A DNA stretch of 32,543 nt, from IMG/VR virus record IMGVR_UViG_3300032282_002846, positions 1 through 32,543 of that record; one strand, 5' to 3'. The position numbers and the translations under genes are program-made. The DNA comes from a virus. The notes below the pieces were generated by a model. The model did no database searches and was not told the DNA's origin. It was given only the letters and a program-made list of their open reading frames with translations. Positions 20,759 through 28,800 of the stretch are shown piece after piece; the stretch's first letter is position 1; the number at the start of each line of letters is the position of its first letter.

Positions 20759-22377
20759 ATCTTAAAGCATTACTAGATTCCGTTGAGTTCTCGCAACCCA
20801 TGAACACTTCAACTAAGCGTGGCCCTCGTCTTCTTCGGAAGGCGAGCGTCACGCAAGAGTTCTGGGATATTTACCGCGAGGATCGTGAAGATTATAAACA
20901 AGCATTAGGTGACCTCGGCATCCAGCTTTCCAAGTTTAGAGACGCTTGGGAGTTAGCTTGGTGGTCAAGGGAAAACCTATCGTTTCCGATAATCCCAGCC
21001 AATGAGAAGGAACCTGAGCCTGAGATTAAGTATGATTTACCACCTCTTGCCCAACCTCAGAAGTTATTTGAGTACCAAATGACTTCTGTGCAATTGGCAG
21101 TTCGTTCTATGCTCAAGTATAATCGCGCCTTACTTGGTCATGGGACTGGGATGGGCAAGACAGCTATTGCCCTTGCAGTTGCGCGAGAACGGGGCAGGAA
21201 GGTTGCTGTTATCTGTCCTAAACCGATCACTACCGATTGGCATAGGATGGCTAAATACTTCGGCGTAGAAACCTACGAAGTTTGCGGATGGGAGTGGGCG
21301 AAGACAGGCAAGAGTAAGATTGGACAATGGACAGATGACAAGAAGAAGCACTTCCAGTTCACTCTTCCACCAGATACTGATCTTATCATTGATGAGGTTC
21401 ATCGCGCCAAAGCACAAGGTAATACTCAGAATGCTTTCATGCTACGGGATTGCGTTGTGCAGAACGTGCCTACGATTGCTCTTTCTGCGACAATGGCAGA
21501 TGATCCCACAAAGATGTGGGCAATCGGTCAGTTCTTAGGTTTGCACCAAGGAGGAAAAGACTACTTCCGCTTCCTTAATAATTGTGGATGCGTTCAGACT
21601 CAGTTCGGTATGCAGTTCAGAGGTGGCAATAAAGTTCTCAAGAATCTTCATGGTCTGATCTTCCCCGACAAAGGTAATAGACTCAAACCTTCTGATGTAG
21701 GTGATGCATTCCCAGAGACGCTCATCCAAGCCAGAGCATTTGATATGGATAGTGCCAGAGAGATAGCGAAGGAATACGAAGATGTGATGGTCAGAGTAGA
21801 ACAGATTCGTATGCAAGAGAATGCCGCCTCTTCTATGGGTGCAGTACTAGCAGAGATGACTCGCGCCCGTCAGAAGATCGAACTCTTCAAAGCACCAGCA
21901 GTATGTGCTATGGTCAAGGATTTGATTGAGGAAGGGAATAGCGTGTTCATTGCAGTCAACTTCACAGAGACACTCAAGTTCATGCAAGATCAGTTGAAGA
22001 CCACTTGCGCGATTCATGGTGGTCAGAGTGACCTTATCCGACGAGGAAATATCGATTCTTTCCAAGGTGATCGATCACGGGTGATGATTGGGATTATCCA
22101 AGCCTGTCGAGAAGGATTAAACCTCCACGATATAACTGGCAAGCATTCTAGAGTTGCTCTCATCATGCCTACCTATTCGGTCTTCGATCTCAAGCAAGTG
22201 CTAGGTAGGGTACACCGGGCTGGTGGTAAGTCTAAGTCAATCCAGTACCTCATCTACGCCGCTGGTGTAGACATTGAAGAGTCAGTCTGTAGTTCATTAG
22301 ATGCCAAGCTCAAGCGGATGGATACCCTCATGGATGGGGAGATAGATGGTTCCATATCAGTAGCACCGAAAGCCTAA
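20755..22377 (+). CDS. SNF2-type DEAD/DEAH helicase
   Basis: A 540-aa superfamily-2 ATPase. A Q-motif-like FEYQMTSVQLAV (about 105-116) precedes Walker A GTGMGKT (130-136), motif Ia VAVICPKPI, Walker B DEVH (213-216) and motif III SAT (244-246). In the second RecA lobe are FIAVNFTETLKF, a motif V-like EGLNLHD and motif VI QVLGRVHRAG. This is the layout of short phage SNF2-like DNA translocases, thought to act in replication, recombination or transcription. The N-terminal 90 residues are phage-specific. Last gene before the terminator at 22384. A palindrome copy at 20977 encodes L-S-F-P-I. Confidence 0.92.
   Translation: MNLKALLDSVEFSQPMNTSTKRGPRLLRKASVTQEFWDIYREDREDYKQALGDLGIQLSKFRDAWELAWWSRENLSFPIIPANEKEPEPEIKYDLPPLAQPQKLFEYQMTSVQLAVRSMLKYNRALLGHGTGMGKTAIALAVARERGRKVAVICPKPITTDWHRMAKYFGVETYEVCGWEWAKTGKSKIGQWTDDKKKHFQFTLPPDTDLIIDEVHRAKAQGNTQNAFMLRDCVVQNVPTIALSATMADDPTKMWAIGQFLGLHQGGKDYFRFLNNCGCVQTQFGMQFRGGNKVLKNLHGLIFPDKGNRLKPSDVGDAFPETLIQARAFDMDSAREIAKEYEDVMVRVEQIRMQENAASSMGAVLAEMTRARQKIELFKAPAVCAMVKDLIEEGNSVFIAVNFTETLKFMQDQLKTTCAIHGGQSDLIRRGNIDSFQGDRSRVMIGIIQACREGLNLHDITGKHSRVALIMPTYSVFDLKQVLGRVHRAGGKSKSIQYLIYAAGVDIEESVCSSLDAKLKRMDTLMDGEIDGSISVAPKA
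20977..20992. repeat. Dispersed palindrome, copy 15
   Basis: CTATCGTTTCCGATAA, one outer mismatch, in the SNF2-type helicase gene. Confidence 0.86.
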
Positions 22378-22383
22378 AGCAAT

Positions 22384-22419
22384 AAGCCCACAAGGAGTAA
22401 AATCCCTGTGGGCTTTTTT
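22384..22419 (+). terminator. Intrinsic terminator of the helicase operon
   Basis: AGCCCACA and TGTGGGCT form a perfect 8-bp stem around a 15-nt loop that can add an AGG/CCT pair; TTTTT follows directly. Confidence 0.9.
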
Positions 22420-22423
22420 GTTT

Positions 22424-22439
22424 CTATCGTTTCCGATAA
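22424..22439. repeat. Dispersed palindrome, copy 16
   Basis: CTATCGTTTCCGATAA, between the terminator and the stop codon of the convergent gene, ending at the base next to that stop. Confidence 0.86.
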
Positions 22440-22721
22440 TTAGGTGATGATACGAGGAGTCTCTTCTTCTTTCTCTTCCGTATCGAAACGCTTGCGGAAC
22501 TGGCTCTCTTTATAGTAGAGGAAAGCAAGCTCCAAGTATTTGATACACTCAAACCCTTCACCCTTGCGGGATTCAGACTTGATTACCATCATGCTTGCTG
22601 TGTGCAACAGGCTTGCCATTGCGTGTACTCGTTCGTTTAGTTTCTCATCTTCACATTTGATGAAGCTGAATGCCTCAAGAATTGTTTTGGATGTTTCGTT
22701 TTGTTGGTTTTTTTCTGACAT
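22440..22721 (-). CDS. Small helical-hairpin protein (weakly Acb2-like)
   Basis: A 93-aa, all-helical protein: helix 1 about residues 24-48 (NERVHAMASLLHTASMMVI), a basic turn SESRKGEG, helix 2 about 56-76 (ECIKYLELAFLYYKESQF), with charged low-complexity ends. A short helical hairpin whose second helix carries K-x-LE-A-x-x-W/Y is the pattern of the Acb2/Tad1 hairpin domain, in which Acb2 sequesters cyclic nucleotides to block CBASS. This is suggested by shape only and no ligand residues can be confirmed. It is the last gene of the minus-strand SSB/nuclease operon, 3 bp after the 318-aa gene. Confidence 0.55.
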   Translation of the reverse strand: MSEKNQQNETSKTILEAFSFIKCEDEKLNERVHAMASLLHTASMMVIKSESRKGEGFECIKYLELAFLYYKESQFRKRFDTEEKEEETPRIIT

Positions 22722-22724
22722 AAA

Positions 22725-23681
22725 TTATTGTTCCTTTGAGAATTTGACCCACTCACCTTGTGCTGCATCGAACCATGACATATCTTGTCTGTCGATGAGG
22801 AAGTGGTGAGCTTCTAGTTTCTTTGGTACTGAGCGTTTGACTTCCGAGTTGCCGTAGTTACCTACGTTCAAGACCAGATACCGATGTGGCAGGACAGACT
22901 TATCGTCCTTACCTTGCTCGTTCCTGACCCTGTTCCTGACCTCTGCTGATGAGAGTTGCTCTACCTTGGCTACCTCCAGCATGGCTTGTTGCTTCTTGGC
23001 ATTGGTCTTGGCATCACCGAAGTTAGCATTACCAATCTCACGATAGACCGTGAAGGGCAAGCTAGCGTCCCTCTTCTCAGCAGGGAATGCACGGCAAGCC
23101 CTAGCGTACCCAGAGACGGTGCTGTAGCTCTTCTTGAAGTTAGCACAGAGTTGGTTGATCACGTCATCGTGACCAGCATTCTCTAGTGCTACAACGGAAT
23201 CACCTACGATCCATTGCGCTCCGCTTTCGAGAGTCAGACCAAAGGCAAATGCTGCTACCCAGTCTTTCATCTCTACCTTACCACGGGGTACGCATTGGGT
23301 CATCCCCGCGCCGATGTCGAACTTCTTGGTGAAGGAGGACAACTCTAGCCCATCTTTGACACTCTCAATCAACGCCAGTGATTCGTTGACTGGTTCTTCG
23401 ACAGGGGTATTAGCTACGTTAATGCGTTCCTCTTCCAGTTCAAGTGCCATGTCCCAGTCAGCGGACATCTTCTCATACATCTCCAGCATCTCATCTGGCG
23501 TGCCATCATCGAGGTACTCGTTCTTTTGGAGCTTGGCCCATGCCTTCTTGATGTGGTTTTCGGTGATGGCAAAGCCGGGCCATTCGGTCTTAACAAACTC
23601 TGCCATTTGGCGGAGGTAGGTTGCTACTGGTACAAGAATTCCTTCTTGCGTTGGGCTGAATAGTTCTAGTTCTTTTTTCAT
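22725..23681 (-). CDS. Unknown 318-aa phage protein
   Basis: The N-terminal 75 residues are helical with W-P-G-F and KKAWAKLQKNEYLDDGTPDEM. Residues 125-250 resemble a helical domain seen in other phage and actinobacterial proteins: a W-x-VGD segment, KSYSTVSGYARACRAFPAEKR, LPFTVYREIG and an SSAEVRNRVR end. That series looks like a DNA-binding or ParB-associated helical fold, but no name is secure. It lies between the SSB-like gene and the small helical gene, so a replication or recombination role is plausible. Start context ACTAATG has no Shine-Dalgarno motif. Confidence 0.6.
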   Translation of the reverse strand: MKKELELFSPTQEGILVPVATYLRQMAEFVKTEWPGFAITENHIKKAWAKLQKNEYLDDGTPDEMLEMYEKMSADWDMALELEEERINVANTPVEEPVNESLALIESVKDGLELSSFTKKFDIGAGMTQCVPRGKVEMKDWVAAFAFGLTLESGAQWIVGDSVVALENAGHDDVINQLCANFKKSYSTVSGYARACRAFPAEKRDASLPFTVYREIGNANFGDAKTNAKKQQAMLEVAKVEQLSSAEVRNRVRNEQGKDDKSVLPHRYLVLNVGNYGNSEVKRSVPKKLEAHHFLIDRQDMSWFDAAQGEWVKFSKEQ

Positions 23682-23722
23682 TAGTGTTAGTTAAGGTTAG
23701 TTCTGGGAGGAACCGAGGGGGA

Positions 23723-24526
23723 TTAGTATGGGATGTCGTCGTTCTCTACTGGTGCGTCGAGGTCGAGGTCAGCGGCGGCTTGCTCAACACACTTGGCGAA
23801 TGGAGTACTGAACCCCTTCTCCAAGTAGAACTCATAGAGTTTGGTTAGTGCTGGCTTGCCGATCTCAGCGAGCTTCTTGCCCTTCTGTGTTCCACTAGGG
23901 ACAATAGCAGATGCCCAGTCAGCCGGGTCTAGCTCCACTTTGGGTGATTCTACTTTGGGTTCAGCTTTAACCTCAGACTTGAACACAATCCCTTTACGGT
24001 TAGCTTCGATGAAGACCGACGAGACGTAGGCTCGTAGGGTTTCTTCGTCTTCCACTCCCTTGTAAGCATGGCGAACGAGTGAATCTACATACTTATGCAG
24101 TTCAACGATCTTATCCAATGCTTCCGTAGGATTATCGGTAACGATACTCTTGGGTGAAACTCTGACTGGTTCATCACTTGCGCCATCGTACTCCACCCTA
24201 GCGGATGCAGATACTTTGATCACCTCGTTATGGACTGACTGACCTTCCTTGTTCTTGTAGTTCTCCTCCTCGAAAGTAACTCCGTTCAACCCATGCTTAC
24301 CACGGGTTGAGGATAGGGTTACTGTCCTGCCTTTAGCGGACTCTGGCTGGGTGTTCTTCCAGAATGCCAGCTTGTAGTTCTTACCATCCACTTCGATCTC
24401 GCCGTTCTGGATGGTGTATGGGCCGAAGTTGCCTTCGTGTTGTTTCTCTGGGAACAACTTTGTGATTGTTCCTGTGACTTTCTTGATGATGTCTTTGGGT
24501 TCTAGACCCTCTAGTTGATTACTCAT
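23723..24526 (-). CDS. Single-stranded DNA-binding-like protein
   Basis: A 267-aa protein from ATG 24526 (the frame extends further upstream without a good start). Residues 10-105 are strand-rich (GPYTIQNGEIEVDGKNYKLA, KGRTVTLSS, GLNGVTFEEE), suiting an OB fold. The C-terminal end is acidic and finishes ENDDIPY, like the DDIPF tip by which SSB proteins recruit partners. A helical middle and a segment LDPADWASAIVPSGTQKGK lie between. The nuclease gene overlaps its start by 8 bp, fitting a recombination unit. A palindrome copy is at 24132. Confidence 0.7.
   Translation of the reverse strand: MSNQLEGLEPKDIIKKVTGTITKLFPEKQHEGNFGPYTIQNGEIEVDGKNYKLAFWKNTQPESAKGRTVTLSSTRGKHGLNGVTFEEENYKNKEGQSVHNEVIKVSASARVEYDGASDEPVRVSPKSIVTDNPTEALDKIVELHKYVDSLVRHAYKGVEDEETLRAYVSSVFIEANRKGIVFKSEVKAEPKVESPKVELDPADWASAIVPSGTQKGKKLAEIGKPALTKLYEFYLEKGFSTPFAKCVEQAAADLDLDAPVENDDIPY
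24132..24147. repeat. Dispersed palindrome, copy 17
   Basis: TTATCGGTAACGATAC, one outer mismatch, inside the SSB-like gene, read as I-V-T-D-N. Confidence 0.86.
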
Positions 24527-25397
24527 TAGTTTTATAGTTTGCTTGGTAATAGTGGCAGAAGGGAGCGACTGAGCAGTAACGCTCACACCGCATATCTCCA
24601 CCGTTTCGTTTCTCTATCGAATGGTTAGCTCCGTAGGTAGGTAGAAGATTCTCTGCCTCTTCCTTGGACTCACACACTTTTGCTGCTCTCTTGTTGCCGT
24701 TTTTCTTGATGGCATAGGTATCTGGTTTTGCCCAGCGTTCCTTGGGATCACAGGCTGGGATGTGGTCATCTGCCATTGCCGCCGCTGCTTGGTGCATTTT
24801 GATGCGCTCAGTAGCATAGCGGATACACTCGTCGTTATCCCATAGTGGAATGTCAACGATATGAACTGCACACTGAGGATACTCTTTGTCAAACTCAGCC
24901 TTACTCGCTTGCCAGTCCCGAAGGATAGCTACGATCTGACCTTTCTTGACTTCGTATCCGTACTCTCTCCAGAGCATCGCATTCAGATTAATCTGTGCTT
25001 CCCACTCTTGCTTGGTTCCAAGTAAGAACGAGAATACTGATGTCACCTTGAAGTCTGAGATGGTATGGTTCTCTGTCTCGTAGAGATCAGTCTGACCCGT
25101 TATTGTATAGTCATTGATCTCCATGTAGAGACGCTTCTCTGTCATCTCAGTCTCGCCGCCAGCCAGTTCGACTACTTTGTGTACGGACTGACCTAGCAAT
25201 GCCCACACTCTGTCTGCTGCGTCTTCTGTGATAGACTCAGAATGTCTCTTCTTGAGTTGGTTGATTTTCGGTGGGCCGATTAAACTTGTCACCGATATGT
25301 CTGACCTCCTAGTGCCGGGGGTGTAGCCATCGTGCGACAATGCTCTGAACATTGGGGCTGGTAGCCCATGATTATTAGTGATGGTCATTTGAGGCAC
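24519..25397 (-). CDS. RecB/Cas4-like PD-(D/E)XK exonuclease
   Basis: A 292-aa nuclease of the RecB-like family. LLGQSVHKVVE (about 67-77) supplies the first motif, ITGQTDLYE the catalytic aspartate (D104), ISDFKVTS the (D/E)xK motif (D115, K117) and QINLNAML the QxxxY-like helix. Three cysteines near the end (C271, C275, C281: CERYCSVAPFC) resemble the Fe-S anchor of Cas4/AddB-type enzymes, though a fourth is not obvious. With the adjacent SSB-like protein it would process DNA ends for phage recombination. Confidence 0.83.
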   Translation of the reverse strand: MPQMTITNNHGLPAPMFRALSHDGYTPGTRRSDISVTSLIGPPKINQLKKRHSESITEDAADRVWALLGQSVHKVVELAGGETEMTEKRLYMEINDYTITGQTDLYETENHTISDFKVTSVFSFLLGTKQEWEAQINLNAMLWREYGYEVKKGQIVAILRDWQASKAEFDKEYPQCAVHIVDIPLWDNDECIRYATERIKMHQAAAAMADDHIPACDPKERWAKPDTYAIKKNGNKRAAKVCESKEEAENLLPTYGANHSIEKRNGGDMRCERYCSVAPFCHYYQANYKTNE

Positions 25398-25615
25398 TGA
25401 GTCAGCAGTTCGGCTACGCCGCGAAGGTGATCTCCCTGATTCACTACTGCCTTTGCATTTGGGAGCTTGCCGAGATCGAACTTTCCGTCCGATGCTGATG
25501 CTGAAACCAAGCGAAGATAAATCTCACGCTTGAGTGCGAAATCTACTACTGTAGATGCTTCTGGTTTTACTTCTGTTTTCACTTCTGGTTCTGTTGGTGT
25601 TGGTTTATCTTTCAT
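25385..25615 (-). CDS. Hypothetical small protein at the head of the recombination operon
   Basis: A 76-aa protein from ATG 25615 (MKDKPTPTEPEVKTEVKPEA): a Pro/Glu/Thr-rich start and a helical C-terminal part. The ATG has the context AAACTAATG shared with the genes at 24526 and 23681. It overlaps the nuclease start by 13 bp. Function unknown. Confidence 0.65.
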   Translation of the reverse strand: MKDKPTPTEPEVKTEVKPEASTVVDFALKREIYLRLVSASASDGKFDLGKLPNAKAVVNQGDHLRGVAELLTQCLK

Positions 25616-25655
25616 TAGTTTTTTGTGGACGGAGGTTGTTCCGATCACAAGATAG

Positions 25656-25683
25656 ATACTATCATTTCACCGATAATCGTCAA
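25656..25683 (-). promoter_or_regulatory. Predicted promoter of the recombination operon
   Basis: Minus strand: TTGACG (25683-25678), 16-bp spacer, TAGTAT (25661-25656); 5 of 6 and 4 of 6 matches. It lies about 40 bp before ATG 25615, with a palindrome copy 30 bp upstream of the -35. Confidence 0.5.
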
Positions 25684-25713
25684 CATATATTTATAGTAAA
25701 TGTGAAAATATTT

Positions 25714-25729
25714 TTATCGGAAACGATAA
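25714..25729. repeat. Dispersed palindrome, copy 18
   Basis: TTATCGGAAACGATAA, perfect arms, upstream of the predicted promoter at 25656-25683. Confidence 0.9.
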
Positions 25730-25737
25730 AAGAAGAA

Positions 25738-25851
25738 GCGCACCCCAGATTTCTCCAAGGTGCGCCACTAATGAATGAACACGAATGAAAACAACAATCA
25801 GCAAGCCGACTGCTATTGATAGACTACATCAGTAATTCTGATAGTCAATCA
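25738..25851 (-). other. Hairpins after the giant gene
   Basis: GCGCACC (25738-25744) and GGTGCGC (25759-25765) form a 7-bp stem followed on the minus strand by the T-rich TTCTTCTTTTATCG, a possible terminator of the giant gene. Nearer its stop, TGAT, GACT and ATCAG pair with CTGAT, AGTC and ATCA (25817-25849) as a bulged hairpin. No gene is seen in this gap. Confidence 0.45.
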
Positions 25852-28800
25852 CTATAATTTTTTAATCTGCATTACCCTTTTTGCATTACCACGAATAGCC
25901 GAGAATGAATTAGCTACATATTTCTGTGCAGTCTCCGTATCCATTTGATTTAGGATTTCCTCATTCCTAATTATAAATTCTTTCATACTTGGCCCAGCGG
26001 AAGAAATGAACTCACGTTGCTCTGCTTTAGTCATTGGAGTCTTATCTCTCCAACTCATAGACTGACTCCAGTTAGGTGGTGTAATTCCGTTTCTGTACAA
26101 TATCTCAAATGCTTGGTCTGGTTTTTCTGTAGATGTGATACGTCCCACCAATGAGAATGCACGGCGAGTAAACCCATTCTCTTGCATGATTGAATTGTAC
26201 CTAGCTGGATCACCGAAGTAATTCAAATCCTTATCTAAGAATGCCGATGAGCCGGGGAATTCTTTCAGCATATTTGTGATGTAAAGATCACCCTCCAATC
26301 TCTCATCCACCATTAGCTTTTGAATATCACGGGCAACGCCGGGGACTAGCATACGGGATATAATGTTCCTTGCGATCCCCGCGCCAGCTTTAGGCAAATC
26401 CCTAGCTTCCTTGAGTTCGATCAAGTCAGATATACCAGTTAAGAAGGATTGATCTAGTGCCGCAACAAATCCAATAGACACAGGAGATGCCAGTAATTTG
26501 AATACAGCCTCACTAACGTCACCGATTCCTTTTTCACCAGTCTTTTTTTTGAAAGCATCTGCTTCCTCTTTCATCATCTGACCCCATGATAATGGAATAA
26601 CCAGAGGGGTGAAGAGGTAAGAGACATATGTGTTTCCAAATCTTATTGAATATTTAGTCCCACCATTCTCTGACCAGATCTTATTCTGCTCTGGGTCTTT
26701 TGGCCCTTGAGAATAGAACTGAACGAATGGTCGTTCCTTATCTTGATCTTCATCATCTCCACCAGCTATTGCGGCAATGATAAATGGAACCGCTGATGCT
26801 GCTAGACCAATAGCTGATTTGATAGCTAGATCAGCAGCCTTTTCTTCCCTTCCTTTAATGAATGGATTCTTCTCTGTGCCGGGACGCAACTTGATTTTTC
26901 CTTTAAGGAGTGGGGATAATTCCACTGCCCTCATTAACCTAAACTGGCTAACGAGCGGAGCGTAGTTCAAGTTTTCATTCAATACGTTAGCGCACACGTT
27001 TGTGAATGGAATGAATAATCTAGTAACTGGATATGCATCTAGCATCTTGTTTGCAAAACTAGCAATCAGTCCAACTAAACCTTCTGATTTCTGGCTATAC
27101 ATTACCTCAAGTGAATCTTGCTCTGCAAACTCCCTCTTCTTAGCTCCTAGTCTTTGGTTTGCTAGAATCTCATTTGCTCTAATGATGATCTCTTTCTTCT
27201 TTTCTTTTGCAGAAGATTTAGATGCTTGAAGTTCAACCTCGGCTTGTCTGAATGCCGCATCGTATTGCTCTTGAGAAAACTCTGCTGCATCCAAAGATGC
27301 TGCCCTGACTTCATAAGCAACCTCTCTCATGTATGCATCAGTAGCCCTCATCATTCTCATCATTCCCCGTGGAGACATGGTATTAAGAAGAGCGTTTAAT
27401 GCTGGAGTTTGTACCCTGTCAGCACCGAATGTAATGAGATTATAGACTAACTTAGGTACGTTCTCTGGAGTGGCATTCTCAAATAGATTTCCTTTAGGAT
27501 AGATCATCATCTTCTCATCTTGTAATCCAGATGGATTAAGCCCAGTCTGCATGACGTATAAGAATGAGTTAGTTGCTGGTGATTGCTTTCCTGATACCGC
27601 TCTTGCTAGTCCGCGCATCATTGGCCCAAGGGATTTTCCTTTTGTGTAGATTGCCCATGTCGCAATGTTACCCATCAGATTGAATGAACTTCCAAGTACG
27701 TTCATAGCTTGAGTTCCTGTCTGGGAAAGAAGCGAGAAGTACCAGTAACTAGAAAGGTAATCGGTTGTCGTGAAGACTCCCTTCTCTAACATATACCTTC
27801 CCATCTTCTGCTCTTCTATGCCCCGTAACACACCTTCTGGTAGTGCAGATATTCTATCTCCCCACTCACGCAGGGTCTGAACCATATCTGGGCTGTACTC
27901 TAGGTAGCCCTTATCAAAGTTATGAGTCTGACGAAATGCCTCGTAGACTTTCATATCATCTAGCTGACCCATGTTTGCTAGTTCAATCAAGCGTTTTAAT
28001 ACTGTACGCTGAGTTCCTTTGGGTTTGATATTGTTATCACTTAGAGTTTTCGTAACACGGGCGATAGCTTGCTTTAAGTTCTCACTTTGCTGTGCATCCA
28101 CCGCTTTATTGATCTCATCTTCGACTGTCTTACTAAGTTCGGCTGATGCTTTCTCATCAAATCCTAGTTCAGTAATGATAAGTTCATTGAGCTTATCGAT
28201 AAAGTTTCTTTGATCGGAAGCAGCTAATCTGGTTAGACCTTTTAATGTCTTAGCTAGTTTGAATTGCCCCTCAGTAGTGGACAATTGTTGCATCTTGTCT
28301 TTGATAAGTTGACCGCCAGTGATCTTGCCTGTCTCCTCATCTACAATGAATCCAATTTTCTTTTCTAGAACCTTCCTTGTCTCTTCGTTCAGATAGCTGT
28401 CTACATCAGCGGTGAATTTATCTACCATCTCAGCGGTTGCCCCCATCGATTGTAGTTCAAATCGTATGTGGGTCTTGACGCTTTCTTGGGCGGCATTCCT
28501 ATGGCTACCGATGTACTGAAATAGGTCAGCGAACTTATAATCTAGGGCATTAGCTGAATCTTTAATTGCTTGTTGTCGCATTCCCTCGCTCCATTGGCGG
28601 GTAGAAAGCATATCAAAAAGGTCTTTGTAATCATCATTGAAAGCAGCGTCACTCTGGTATTCTTGGCGGATGGATTTCTTTAGCTCATCCATGAATTGTT
28701 TATATGTTTTATCGTTTCCGATAACCATACCAACTTGCTCTAAGAACTTGCCTTCACGTTTAGCTTCTTGCTTTTTAGCTTTAGGTTTCCCTTCAGCTTC

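Noticed and set aside
28193-28202. TTATCGATAA in the giant gene as another palindrome copy
   Set aside because: The arms match but there is no 4-5 bp centre, so geometry differs from the 21 accepted sites.
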